Shown piece after piece: positions 45,410 through 56,500 of a stretch of 64,000 nt of DNA; position 1 is the stretch's first letter; every line of letters begins with the position of its first letter. Under the pieces are notes generated by a model. It was not told the origin of the DNA. It did not search any database and saw nothing but the letters and a program-made list of their open reading frames with translations. The position numbers and the translations under genes are program-made. This DNA comes from Serpula lacrymans var. lacrymans S7.9 (lineage: Eukaryota > Basidiomycota > Agaricomycetes > Boletales > Serpulaceae), in NCBI RefSeq assembly GCF_000218685.1, contig NW_006763297.1, positions 310,001-374,000 of the forward strand, in the 5' to 3' direction.

Positions 45410-46636
45410 AGGTCCAGGGTAGTGAGCGTAGATTCCATGCGACTGTTCTGTATAAGAGATGATTATCGACTATGTGCTATATCAGCTGACTACCGATGAA
45501 CAGCTGGCATGCCTCATGCTGGTCAAGAGACTCGTTTTTTGAACATAGCGCATAGGTAGTTGACATGGCTATCAAAGGCCCGTAACACCGAGATCTATAC
45601 ATGCTATTACTAAAAATGGCTCACCAGGGTCTACCTGGACTCCCTCGTCGTTGCCGTCGACAGTGCCAGCCTAAGGTATAAAAACACTGCTCATCCATAA
45701 TGGTGGGGCAGTCAGAAGTCAGAAGTCTCTCGCGTTCACTTCATAGCTGCATTATAATCAGCTAGACATGCGTACGGACTTGAGGTATTATAAACAACCT
45801 CAGATTGGTGGAGAAGGGCGTCCTGCCTCTTCAGAGGGGAATAGGAATACGAAGGAGGAGGATCGTGAGTATATCCTAGTGCTTTGGTGCATAAATGGTA
45901 GACTGACTAGTTGGCTGGAAATGGCTGCGCAAGCTACCAGGGTGACGAGCATGAGATTCGCCCAGAATGAGGCTGCTAAGGTCTGACGTGGCGGGGACGA
46001 CGAAGAAGCAGCTTTTAGTATACACCCTCATCTTTCGTAAATTTTGGCCAATTTGGTTCATAAGTAAGTGCATAGATTTTGTCGTTTGACCTATATTGAT
46101 CATGTTTTTCTAAATCCACGAAGTCGAGAGACCCTAGGAAGAACGAGGATAATGGTCACTGCAAGCGGCAAGACGGCGACAAAGAAGGACGTTGTGGTAA
46201 CGAAAGGAATGGCAGAAACTCTTCTGGGTGTTCAGTAGATCAAAGTGTTTTCGAAAATGGACCACTAGCTGTCGATAATTTCGTTGGTGATATTACTTAC
46301 TACACCTGTGGTGTCAAAAGAGGCAAGGTGCGTCAGTTGCAATTGTTATGTCGGAAAAATCCATTTTAGCAGATCAGACACTGTGAGTATCTGAGATAAT
46401 CCTGTGTTGTCTGTCAATCTGTTGCGTTCATGATCAGACGCTGATCGAGCGCTAATCAGGTATGAGAGATGAAACGATCAGGCCAATCAGCGAAAGTGGC
46501 AAAATCGGGACCGCAGATTACCTCTCACCAGGCATTGTCACGACATTGGAAATACGAGCGGGCCATACCAGATTCCTTCAGACACTTAGCGGACTCAGAG
46601 TCATTAGTTGATAGACAAAATGTAAAAGTATTAATA
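45410..46636. other. Gene-poor region downstream of the terpene synthase
   Basis: No recognised gene. A TATAAAAA element at 45677-45684 precedes a short open frame at 45768-45986 (72 codons, starting MRTDLRYYKQPQIGGEG) by about 85 bp, with a possible GTGAGT donor inside. This could be a small gene, but its translation resembles nothing I know. The rest is AT-rich filler. Confidence 0.45.
45677..45684 (+). promoter_or_regulatory. Possible TATA box
   Basis: TATAAAAA about 85 bp before the ATG at 45768 of an unrecognised short frame. This is a sequence match only. Confidence 0.3.
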
Positions 46637-47370
46637 TCAATTCCCAAAACGTAAAAACATGTCGCCGTCAATTAAATCGTTTAAATAAAAGCTCCCCTCC
46701 TTGAGATCAAACGCATTGATCATATGAACTCCCCGAACCAAGTACTCTGCTTTTACTAGCTCAAAATCTCTGGCTTCATCATACAGCCGAGCGCCCGTCC
46801 ACCTAGTCCTTGGGTTTCCAGCCGAAAGCTTGAGCATCTTGACCACTGCAATGTCAAATGAAGAATGTTGAGTAAATATTCTGATCAGCTTTTTGAGTCG
46901 AGCAGGGGTTGGCTCTGGGGTGTCCGTGTTGACAAGAACGAAGTCGAAACGTGGTTCTTGATTGAAGCTGGGGTTACATCGGAGAATATCGCATCCTTCG
47001 TTCCAATCTTCCATGGATTAATATTTAATGTATATGCACTGATAATTTATAATCTGTAAAGTGAGGAACAGCGTTAGAAGCTTATGACTAGAAATATGGG
47101 AGCATATATTGATGAGCTTACAGTAATGGGATCTTCAGCATTTGCTACATCACAGTTGGCAGCCAGGAACCTTCGCAAATATTTGTGGAACCCTCGGAGA
47201 CCATCATAATGCTCCATCACTCGCGACGTTGTAAGATTCATGGGTGAGCCTAGTGACCAAAGGTTTTGAGCTATTCTCGGATGACGAAGTCTCTTCAACA
47301 ATGGGTGTAGAATCACGTCGTCGTTTTTTGCCGTTCGATGGCATAGTGTTGGCGACAACTGACTGTTTTT
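46637..47370 (-). mobile_element. C-terminal relic of a Plavaka/KDZ-type DNA transposase
   Basis: The frame at 47014-46637 reads NPSFNQEPRFDFVLVNTD, then PARLKKLIRIFTQ, LVRGVHMINAFD and a final LIDGDMFLRFGN. The order NPSF..PR(F/Y)D..IV, a beta-rich middle, (I/L)VRG and a terminal D.DMFLR is the C-terminal signature I associate with Plavaka (KDZ superfamily) transposase-like proteins of Agaricomycetes. An upstream frame at about 47358-47110 (GFHKYLRRFLAANCDV) may be part of the same relic. No catalytic domain and no terminal repeats are visible, so the element is dead. The family call is from memory of the motif order, not a search. Confidence 0.65.
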
Positions 47371-48785
47371 CAGTTCAATCTAAGGTGAGTGGATTCATCC
47401 ACTATTTTCATTATAATTACTAATCATGACGTCTGAGGCTCCACCAACCCACAGAAAGTATATAAATCACTGCACGCAAACTTCCTAAGTAAACCCAACC
47501 TGTTCAACACCACCAATCCCGAGTTGCAAATGACATCACTACTAATGCAGGTGCGTTTTGACATGTCTCACAATACTTATACTTATCCTTTCAAAGCAGA
47601 ATTAACAACTGGAAGCTGACTAATCAAAGGATTCACATCAATTCCTGGTATTTTCTTAGACACTGGTTTGAATTGTACGTTCATGACAGCTGTTGAATAT
47701 ATATATGTCTTAATAATTGTTGTTCCAAACAGTATGCCTCGAAGTTGTGAACAACTTCGCCAGTGCCGAACCAGCGGTCAGCAATGCATTCTTCCAACAG
47801 TACTTCTATATTTTCCTAATAGAGATGCCAGTGTAGTTCGGTCGTTTACTCTGTATACTTCATTGCTCGAATATCACATGTGCAATTAACTAGCTCTACT
47901 TTTTTCGTGCATTTATCTTATAAGGTTCGAAAAGATAATATAGGCCATACCTACAATAAGGCTTTGGACCAGGACAATCAGGCATGTTCTGTCTGTTCAG
48001 ATATGACTACTGTTACTGGTACCAATATAGCACCATCGGAATCCTCAGCTCGAACGGCAAGACCGTTCTGGTAAGGCCTATCACCTTGGCCGGAGCGATC
48101 ATAATGATCAGGGCCTTCAGACAAATCGGCCGCATCATAATGCCATGTGTACTCGGACATCTCAGGGCTATCGCAACAATTATTCTGAATAAAACCTGGT
48201 CTGACCTGTTCGCAATCTTTTGTATCTAATCTGATGCTCCGTTTTCTGCCAATCTTATCAGACCACACTCGGCCTAACCATGGAAAGTGGATTTTTCCGA
48301 CATACTACTCCGTATATCAATATATCTGCACTATTATACTCATTTTCATTTACTTTTCTCAAGGTTCGCATAAGAAGTGTCAATTCCAAATTGTTCTCGG
48401 TGGCTTCGGCGCAGTCTTACTTGCTATGGTCATCGCAGATGATGGTGTTTATCAACTATGCTTGGAATCATGGAAACAAAATTTAAACTTACTCTGATGT
48501 GACGCGTAAACAAGCTGCCGTTATAAAACCAAACGGGTCGATCGCACAGACACTTGCAATTACTCCAAACTGCTCTTCCGTCACTCCGAGTCTTATGTCA
48601 AATCACAAGAAAATTCCGTTACAAGCGGTATTTTGGGCCTATATTTGACAAACATATGCATAGGTGTGTCACATTTTCAAAAGGAGAATAGAAAAATACT
48701 AAGGGAAATCATGTGAGTCATAGGTAACATAGATATATCTAGCCCTCCTTCATTTAATCATGATTGTGTTCATAAAGCCTTTCTT
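47371..48785. other. Unresolved region, possibly a decayed small membrane-protein gene
   Basis: A TATAAAT element at 47461-47467 lies about 65 bp before an ATG (47530, MTSLLMQ) followed by a GTGCGT donor. Downstream, plus-strand frames include LLYFPNRDASVVRSFTLYT, reminiscent of the second transmembrane region of basidiomycete DUF6533/6534-type proteins, but later pieces contain stops in every frame and I could not assemble a gene. The region may be a decayed gene or noise. 48500-48785 shows nothing. Confidence 0.35.
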
Positions 48786-49442
48786 TCACATATTGGGCAT
48801 GGATACATATCCCCTTTTCGGGAGTCGTCGAACGGTCCTCTTCTGCAAGCTGCTGGGGCAGGCAGCCTCGTCCTTTTTCTTTGGAGCCAATGACTTTACC
48901 TTATCGAGTTTCCTGTCGCCTTTCTGCGAGTCATCTTCGTCAGAATCATCGCTATGATCTTCCGAATCCTCAGAATCCTCAGAAACCCTGCCTTTCCCCG
49001 CATCTTTCTGCTGACCCAACAACTTGACTGCCTCCCTCATAAACGTCTTCTTTTCCTCTTCAACCTGCCTGCGTTTGATCTCTCCCTTGCTCAAATCCGG
49101 GCCCTGACCGCTTGGGACGTATCGAATCATATTATCAGCACGCTCGAAACGGCCTGACCATTGAAATATATCCATATCCGCTTTAAAATCCCGCACTTCT
49201 TCATCTGTCAGGTTGTGGAGTCTCGATTTCCTGATCAGAGACGGTGCAGAGCCAGGGAAGCGTACGTCGCTGGCGTCCCACGAATCGAAGAAACGCGACT
49301 TTGCATCGGTAGTAAGCTCGATGGAAGCAAGAGTGGAAAGGGAAGTCCCGTCAGAGGAGGATTCGCTGAAACTGCTTGAAGTCGCGGAACAGTTCGTAGA
49401 GGCGACGTTGGTGACAGATGAGGTTGTGGAGGATGACTTCAT
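48786..49442 (-). CDS. Acidic, Ser-rich hypothetical protein
   Basis: Single exon of 218 residues. Residues 1-50 are Ser/Thr-rich (MKSSSTTSSVTNVAS...). A more conserved-looking core follows: AKSRFFDSWDASDVRFPG, LTDEEVRDFKADMDIFQWSGRFERADNMIRYVP. The end is acidic then basic (EDSEDSEDHSDDSDEDD, then KSLAPKKK, RTVRRLPKRG). No signal peptide, membrane helix or known domain. The charge pattern suggests a nuclear or nucleolar protein, which is inference only. A coding sequence is likely because the frame is long, uninterrupted and compositionally coherent. Confidence 0.6.
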   Translation of the reverse strand: MKSSSTTSSVTNVASTNCSATSSSFSESSSDGTSLSTLASIELTTDAKSRFFDSWDASDVRFPGSAPSLIRKSRLHNLTDEEVRDFKADMDIFQWSGRFERADNMIRYVPSGQGPDLSKGEIKRRQVEEEKKTFMREAVKLLGQQKDAGKGRVSEDSEDSEDHSDDSDEDDSQKGDRKLDKVKSLAPKKKDEAACPSSLQKRTVRRLPKRGYVSMPNM

Positions 49443-49892
49443 TGTGAGTGTATGTTTTTGACAAGGTCGAATTTTGAGGTCACTGGCGGATTGGACTGGA
49501 ACTGATTGATGCTATCTCTGCATTGCGGGCGTGTTTAAATGGCTCGCAAATATACGCTTTGAATGTTGCTTGGACTGACACCCGCTTTTTGATCGTAGAA
49601 GACGCTTTGATTTTCATCCGCTTTACGATGATGTTCATGCGAACGCTTTGGCCATTCGCGCGTGGCACCCACAACAACGCTTGCGACATCGTGCTTTAAC
49701 GCTTTGGCCTGCCTTAGCCACTCGACGATGGCCTTTTATTGTTCGCAATGGCCTGAAGTAACTTATCATTGCATTTTTCGTGATAGCCCGCTCATATACT
49801 ACGACATGACGTGAATAGATAGTCACCTGTTTGCTGTGAAATGGTTCTTCCAATCCCAATCTCCAACAAATGCAGGGGCCGCCAGCCTTCGT
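49443..49892. other. Intergenic region
   Basis: Contains repeated short words (ACGCTTTG occurs at about 49554, 49607, 49642 and 49699), which may reflect a simple low-copy repeat. No gene recognised. Confidence 0.5.
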
Positions 49893-50276
49893 CTAATTGA
49901 AGCACTCCCCTGCGTCCATGTCTTCTTTCGACAATGGAGCCTCAGGAACACAAACGGCTCTACCCTTGTATTCACAGTAGTATGCCTTGCCACCCATGTT
50001 CGTGCAGTTTTGTGAGGAGAGGAATCCAATAGACCTCGAGGGATCGCATCTAAGTATGTCAATAAAACCCCACAGTGAGAGGCAGAAAACAGCACCCTTT
50101 CTCGATATATTGCTCACTGGTAAGCTTGATACCGCCGTTTGTGCAGTTTATGACCTTTGTTGGTGAGTGCCTGGCCGATTTCCTTGGGTTGAAAAAATGC
50201 TCACTGTTACGTTCAGAGCAGTCACTGCAGAGGTTATGAGAACAGTGGATATAAGGAGTCTCTTAAGATCCTGCAT
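49893..50276 (-). CDS. Small secreted cysteine-rich protein (effector-like)
   Basis: Proposed three-exon gene of about 95 residues. Exon 1 starts MQDLKRLLISTVLITSAVTALN, a good signal peptide with likely cleavage after TALN or nearby. Exon 2 reads VINCTNGGIKLTSEQYIEKG. The last exon reads CDPSRSIGFLSSQNC, GGKAYYCEYKGRAVCVPE and ends MDAGECFN. The mature part would have six cysteines, an even number typical of disulphide-rich secreted proteins. Intron 1 (GTGAGC...AAAG) is good; intron 2 uses a weaker donor (GTGCTG) with TTAG acceptor, and is needed to avoid a TGA stop. A TATAAATA lies about 70 bp upstream. No known family; secretion is inferred. Confidence 0.62.
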
Positions 50277-51141
50277 GTTGATTGTGTTGGGATTTGATTG
50301 AACGGCGGTAAGGTAGACGAGAGTGAGGAAGTTGCTTGTGTCGAGTATTTATATGTAGGTGGGTGATGAGTGGCAGTACAACTAATGTATTGGAGTTCTT
50401 GAAATGCCAAAGGAGCTAGCTCCACCAGCTCGATCCCCGAATGAGGTGAGACAAAGAGAGCGCAGTAGCGCTGCATGCAGACTCAGCCCAGCTATTACCA
50501 TACCTAGTTGACCAGGAACAGGAGTTAGCATCGAATCTTAATTCTTCCTCGGTCCTACAGGTTATAGGCAGATTGAAGCTATTGGCGAACTAAACATGGA
50601 TATACCATTGTGACCGATTTCTCAGCTTGTACACCATTTCGGCCCATCTTTAGTTGAGCGTCTGAGTGTCGCTTACCGAGTCAGAGGAACGCTCTGGATA
50701 TCTCCATTTTGCATTGTCAATACTTCTGATGGACCCGCGAGTCCAATCCAATCGGGAGGAAGTGCTTGGGCCCTCAGAGACTGTAGGTTTCAAATGTTGC
50801 AAAACACTCGTAGGGTGCTTACCCAATGGGACGCAGGCCTATTTTGCGGTTTGTGGATAGAACCAACTATGGTGCCGTGGTTCCTGCATGTCATTCATGG
50901 AGGAATACAAAAGTTAGGAATATACCAGGGCGACCTCCAAAGAGAAATCCAACAGTGTAAAGAACAGAGAGATACACCATCTGAGGAAGTAAAGAACAGA
51001 GACAGAGTAACGTCACGACCGTCAGTTTTGTGCTTACAGTGCACAAGAAGCCGGTGAACGTCTTAGTCGTCAGTTTACGGTGGCAAAATAGCTCGTGGAT
51101 ATATGGAATACATCAACTTACATAGGCGGAAACCATTGTTA
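50277..51141. other. Region between the secreted protein and the FMN oxidase
   Basis: The left end is the promoter of the secreted protein. The plus-strand frames at 50666-51057 show coding-like words (LHFALSILLMDPRVQSN, GLWIEPTMVPWFLHVIHGG) but change frame and I do not recognise the family. A 10-14 bp repeat containing GTAAAGAACAGAGA occurs twice near 50957-51005. No confident gene. Confidence 0.4.
50346..50353 (-). promoter_or_regulatory. Probable TATA box of the small secreted protein gene
   Basis: On the minus strand the sequence is TATAAATA, about 70 bp upstream of the proposed ATG at 50276. This distance is normal for a fungal TATA element with a short 5' UTR. Confidence 0.5.
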
Positions 51142-52790
51142 TCACAATTTACTTTTCCATTCACTCGCTTTGATCATGATATCTCCCCTTTTCCCTACTA
51201 TATCACTGACGTGTTTAAATCCACATAAGCCCAGCGTAACATGCAAATCGGCCAAAGTCTGCTGCAAGATCTGTTCTACACCCGCCTGCCCTGCGATCGC
51301 TAGACCATACATGAATGGTCTCCCAACTGGAAAGAAGAGAAATATCAATACGACTTGAGAATCAGTAAGGAAAGAATGAGTCATTGGTACGAACTTAGAA
51401 CGCCCTGGGCACCTAGCGCAAGTGCTTTGATGATATCGCTACCTGTGCGTATTCCAGAGTCGAAGAGAACAGTGAACTTGCCGGATCTCTGAGCTTCCAA
51501 GACCTTGCGCGACTGGCAAATTCGGTCCAACGCATCCAGCGAAGCGATAGCACCGTCGACTTGTCGGCCACCTATAAATGGGAGTGAGTATTTGTCTCTC
51601 ATCCAGGGGATTAAGCGTGTTTACCATGATTAGATACGATGATCCCATCTACATTCATTTCGATAGCTTTCTCGGCATCCTTTATAGGAAAGTAAGAATG
51701 CAGTACAGGCGAGACTGTTTGTTGACGTACTTTTACACTTTGCAGACCCTTCAGGACCAGTGGCCCATCCCAGTTATCTCTCAGAAACTTGATGTCGTCC
51801 CAAGTCCTGAATACCCCAGGATTAGCCTCCGAAATCCACTCTTTGCTCAAAGCCATCATCTTCTTGGCCCCTTCATCCCCACCCACCGCGCGCTGTCGTA
51901 TAGCCTGAGGGTCAAATGGGAACTTGGTGGTCTCGTGTCTTGGCTCCAGGCCATGTCGTGCCATAAACACAGGGTCGGCCACACCCACTTGAACGCCCAC
52001 GCCATACACTGTCGGGAGGAACGCGGACTTGATCTCGGACGGACGCCATCCGAGGCGCATGGCGTCCACAGTGACGACTAGAGCAGTAAATCCGTTGGAT
52101 TTCACTCTCTTCAACACCGACAGCGTCACGTCTGCAGTGCGAGGCCTGGGTAACAGACGGGTTAATTTACTATCCACTAAACGAAGAAAACGGAACTAGC
52201 CAGTAAAGTTGGTACCACCTGTGAGCGCTTGGGCCATTGGCCTTGGCGATATCCTCGATGGAACGAGAAGAAGCTGCACTCATAATGAAAGGTACCCCTA
52301 TGTTAGCTGCAGCCCGTGCAGTGGCGAGTTCTCCATCTGCATGTAAGACACCCTGGGTGCCGATGGGAGCTACGAAGAGAGGTGATGGGTATTTTACGCC
52401 GAATATCGTAGTCTAGCATTCACATATAGCACCAATGTACTGTTGCGGCGATAAAAGCACTTGCCTCCATGTTCCGAACGGAAGCATCAGTCAACACTCT
52501 AGGAATAATCTTCCATCTGTCGAATGCTTTGCGGTTCGCACGTTTTGTGGAACCGGTCCCAGCACTTCCAGAGACATACAAATAAGCCGCTTATGAGGTC
52601 GACAATGGGTGAGTCATATAGCGGTTAGGTGAGAACGAGTGGGCGTACGGGAATCACGTTTGAGAACCTCCTGGGCTCTCTCGTCTATCTCCTTGATGTC
52701 GACGGTTCCCAGAACAGGTGGCTTCCCAGAAGTGAATATTTCCGAGAGATAACTTGACCATCTGTCGGGATGTGGTGCCTTGGGATCCAT
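51142..52790 (-). CDS. FMN-dependent alpha-hydroxy-acid oxidase (lactate 2-monooxygenase-like)
   Basis: Multi-exon gene starting MDPKAPHPDRWSSYLSEIF. The FMN TIM barrel of the alpha-hydroxy-acid dehydrogenase family is clear: IIPRVLTDASVRNMETTIFG, SPLFVAPIGTQGVLH, FIMSAASSRSIEDIA, RWYQLYWP, FTALVVTVDAMRLGWR, GPLVLKGLQSVKDAE, IVSNHGGRQVDGA (with the catalytic His) and FDSGIRTGSDIIKALALGAQ. The insertion around LPTVYGVGVQVGVADPVFMA is long, as in lactate 2-monooxygenases and related fungal enzymes. These use FMN to oxidise L-lactate or similar 2-hydroxy acids in the cytosol or peroxisome. A C-terminal peroxisomal SKL signal is seen as the last residues KSKL, which resembles a PTS1 tripeptide (SKL read from the frame's final SKL). 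Substrate not settled. Confidence 0.88.
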
Positions 52791-53523
52791 CGCTGTTCAA
52801 AGACAAGTTGATCTTATGGCAAAGGTAGTAACAGGGCACGGCGTGTCTTTTAAACAACTCGTGGCACGACAATGGCCAGTCATTCCTTAGCCGTCTATTT
52901 ATGTAGCTCTAGATGAACTAAGTTAGAATATATCTTCTAGACCGAACAAGGAAACTCATGAGAATCAACCCGAGGAATCTCACAGATAGCACGTTGCTTA
53001 CTAGTGAGCCCAAAGAAGGGAAAGTCATATGACGTTCTAACATGAGCCTCCGAGTCTAACGTAGCTATGGCTTGTAATGTCTGCAGCGTCACCTTTAGGA
53101 GACAGAGAAGGACTAAAAAATCGGATTTTGAGCGCGTGAATCATTGCCATTCTATTCCTATTAGCGAAAGAGGGAAGCTGTATCGAAACCAGACCGACGT
53201 GACCGAGTCAGACCGACCTTCCTTGCACGGTTATAGATATGTTTATAATTGAGAGCTATCTAGTATTGAAGAATTGCCAGTGGATAATAAGACATGGCCA
53301 CTCTTCAGGTTATTTGATTCCAAGCCCCCAAGCATGACTTGTATTGAGGAAGTGATAGCGGGAATTGCCACGAGTGCTGATAGAACCCTAACCTCAGACT
53401 CCGCTTTGCCTCGCGGATGACGGGAACGGTGACAAGCTTTGCGGAACGCCATTGAGCCCATAACCACTCCCAACACGCTACGGCCATTCGAGCTCACGCG
53501 TTTCATACGACACCCCGGAGGCA
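52791..53523. other. Divergent promoter region
   Basis: Lies between the FMN oxidase (-) and the WD40 gene (+). Open frames here have no recognised similarity. An upstream exon of the WD40 gene could lie in 53290-53520. Confidence 0.5.
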
Positions 53524-56500
53524 ATGAATATTGCACCCGCACCATCACTGCTGGTACCACTAACATTTCCAACCTGCGCCCAAATACGCGATCCAGGCGA
53601 ACCTTCGTCTGATGCTAACTATGTTCTAGATATTAGTTGTTCAACAGAACACTCTACCTCTCTTGTTACCTGGGGATATGGCCAGGCAGTTCTAGGAGTG
53701 CAGGATTCGAGAACAAAGGGAGCGGCCATCGGAGGAGAGCATGGATCCATATACATATTCCATCCACCGCCCGTAACCCCGTCCCATACACGGACATCCA
53801 CTCCCAGTATCCAATTGGTGGATCCGGCAGGAATATCCAGGCCTACCAGTCCAGCATCTCACTCTCGACGTCCCTCTCGCTCAGGACTTCCAGCGTCTCG
53901 TTCTGCTTCTCCTTCTTCACTCTATTTCAACCAAACTTTTTTGAACATCAGTCCTAGAGCTCGAATCGTGTCTGGGGTGTCCAAAGAACAAGTCGAAGCT
54001 CCTAAGAATTATGTCGACTATGAAGACGAGCCAGACAAATTAAAAGGCATGCTAAAAAGTAGGAGTTTGCGAGACCGTACTATCGCGGATACGCTGCTAC
54101 CAAGTTTTGATAAAGGTGTTGTCATTGAAAAATCGCTTCCTCAATCTGCTTCCTCTCCTCCATCCATTCCAAGTGGCTCATTCCTCAAAAGAAAAGATGA
54201 AGCAAAATCACTTCTTTCAGCAATGAACTCCCCGACGATCTCATCTAAATCGATGTCAAGTCCACCATCACCGCATGTACTAATTCCGTCACCACTAGAA
54301 CCAACGCTACCTTCGCATAATCTGAGCTTGAAGTGTCATGTATTTCCACCTCATTGTGGGCCAGGGCATGCAATATCGGATATGTGGATGTTCGAAGAAT
54401 CGAATCTACTTCTCGCGCTACAGGAAACTGGGTAATTAGGATATATGCGTTAATATGTTATTATTATTGGGCTGACGTCCGCTTTGTGACAGTGATATTT
54501 CGCTGTTTAGGGTCCAGGACGGCACACGGGCTGCTTTTGTGCACCTAAACGAGCCTGTGCCTAAATCGACAGCAAAAAGCGTCTGGAAACATTTACGAGT
54601 AATAGATCTTGGAGAGGTGCGGCAGATATTTAGGTCTTTTCTCACCTATTTTAACATGTATATATGTCAAGAAAATCAAACTGATTCTCGCGTGTGCTGC
54701 GCTCTGTGAACATTCGCAGTACGAGGATGACAATGAGCACGAGCCTGCTCAAGAAAGCAGGCTTGTACTACTTGAACTCATAGTAAGTGAGGAACAAGGA
54801 CTTTCGGAGAGTAAGCTAGAAGTTCTCGGTGAATGGCATAGCGAAGGTCCTGCCCAGTGCGCGAACATATATAAGGACAATAGTGAGTGACTAGTCAAGG
54901 CTTGGCGCCATCGCTGTCTCTTAAATCATTGGATTTTAGCTGGCTTAAATTTCCTTCACACCGATCGTGAAAACTGCATAAACATACAATCTATTCGCAT
55001 TCTTCCCTCGTTTGAAGTCCATTTCAGTATTATCTCTAACCAAGGAGTCAAGCAACCGAATCCCGTTTCTTTGGCTATTACAAACGCATTTAAAGCCACC
55101 AAAAATAAATCAACAGAAGATATCACTCTCGAAGCAGAGAAGCAGAAAGAAAAAGCTAGCAGACTTCATCTCGGTGATGAACATGACGTAGGCGCATTAA
55201 TGTCTTCTGGACCATTTTTAGGTCTACGGTCCCGGTTCGCGCTTGGTAAACTGTGGGGTCTGGTGTGGTCCTCTAGTGAGCTCACGGTGAGCACTTAGTG
55301 TCAATCCTTTTTTTCGTGTGATAGCTAGATTCAGCGCTTATCAGGCTTTCGACTATCAAGGGAATAGCATACGTGTGCTATTCACATTGACCCTGTCTAG
55401 AATCAAGGACGTGTCAATCGAGGACAACCATTTCGTCGTCATATGCGCGGTAAGATCAAGTAGTATTAGTCAAGAGGTATGTTATCTCAAATAGGAGTCA
55501 TACAGGATCGTATAGAACGGTATCAACTTCATGCTGTGGATGCTAACAACAACGAGGTTGATATGTCGACAAACGAAACAGGAGTGAACTTCCAGTGAGT
55601 AGATTTACCACCCCATCAGGATTAAGAAAGTAAATGTGGGTGTAAAGGCCTAGGCTGGTGCGCTCGTCGACAGTAGAAGGCTATGAGGCGCTCCGATGTC
55701 TCTCTATGACTGAGGCGATGTGTATCAGAACAGGAAAAACAGGGCGAAAAGAGTTGGTGCTTGTTAATGAGGATTCCGGTATTTCAAATGGCGCAACGGT
55801 CTACTCTCGTTCCTTGTGGAAAGCCTTGATGAAAGGAAGCCATGCGCATTCCAATAGATTGACGTCCATCCTCCCACTTGAACTTAACCAGATCATACTG
55901 GGCTACAGTGAGTGTCGTTCACTACTCGTCTAGATCCATGGTCCTAGGCAATTACAGGTGATGGCCGCATCCGTCTATCCTCTCTTTCCAAATTGGCAGA
56001 AAAAGCAAACAAATCGATTTTTGAGAAGACATCAGATTTCCCTCTTGATGGATTCATCTGCAGTCTGCATTTAGTGCGGAATGATCGGACAAAGGAGCGT
56101 TTTGTCGTTGGAGGTGGAGATGATGGCAGTATCGGCACATGGTCTCTGGAGTGCGTCGACTCATAATCTATCGTGACTTCAAGAGCTATTCTAATATCTT
56201 CGGTCATCACAAGTTCACTCAAATTATGCGCTCGATGGACCGTATTCTTAACGCCTCTTGTACGGGTGATCCAGCTACAGAATGAAAAGGCTGGACCGTT
56301 ACGCGGGTGTGCACTATGCGTCTCTGAAGATGGAACGATCGCTGTATTCGTGATAGATGGTTTTCAGTTGTTCGTACTACCGACGATTAACTATATACGC
56401 ACTGACATCTCTTTTCTAGCCTCTATCTAATTCCAGGTTCTTCGGCGCCGTTGGTTAGAGTATGCATTAACGGTGATGACCTGTTACTCGTATATTCGGA

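Noticed and set aside
47978..48268. Minus-strand frame of 96 codons with acidic composition
   Set aside because: No start context, promoter or similarity; it overlaps the unresolved plus-strand pieces and looks like chance.
44068..53000. A complete terpene biosynthetic cluster around the TRI5-like synthase
   Set aside because: No P450, prenyltransferase, transporter or regulator gene is seen nearby; the FMN oxidase is of a primary-metabolism type and is 6 kb away.
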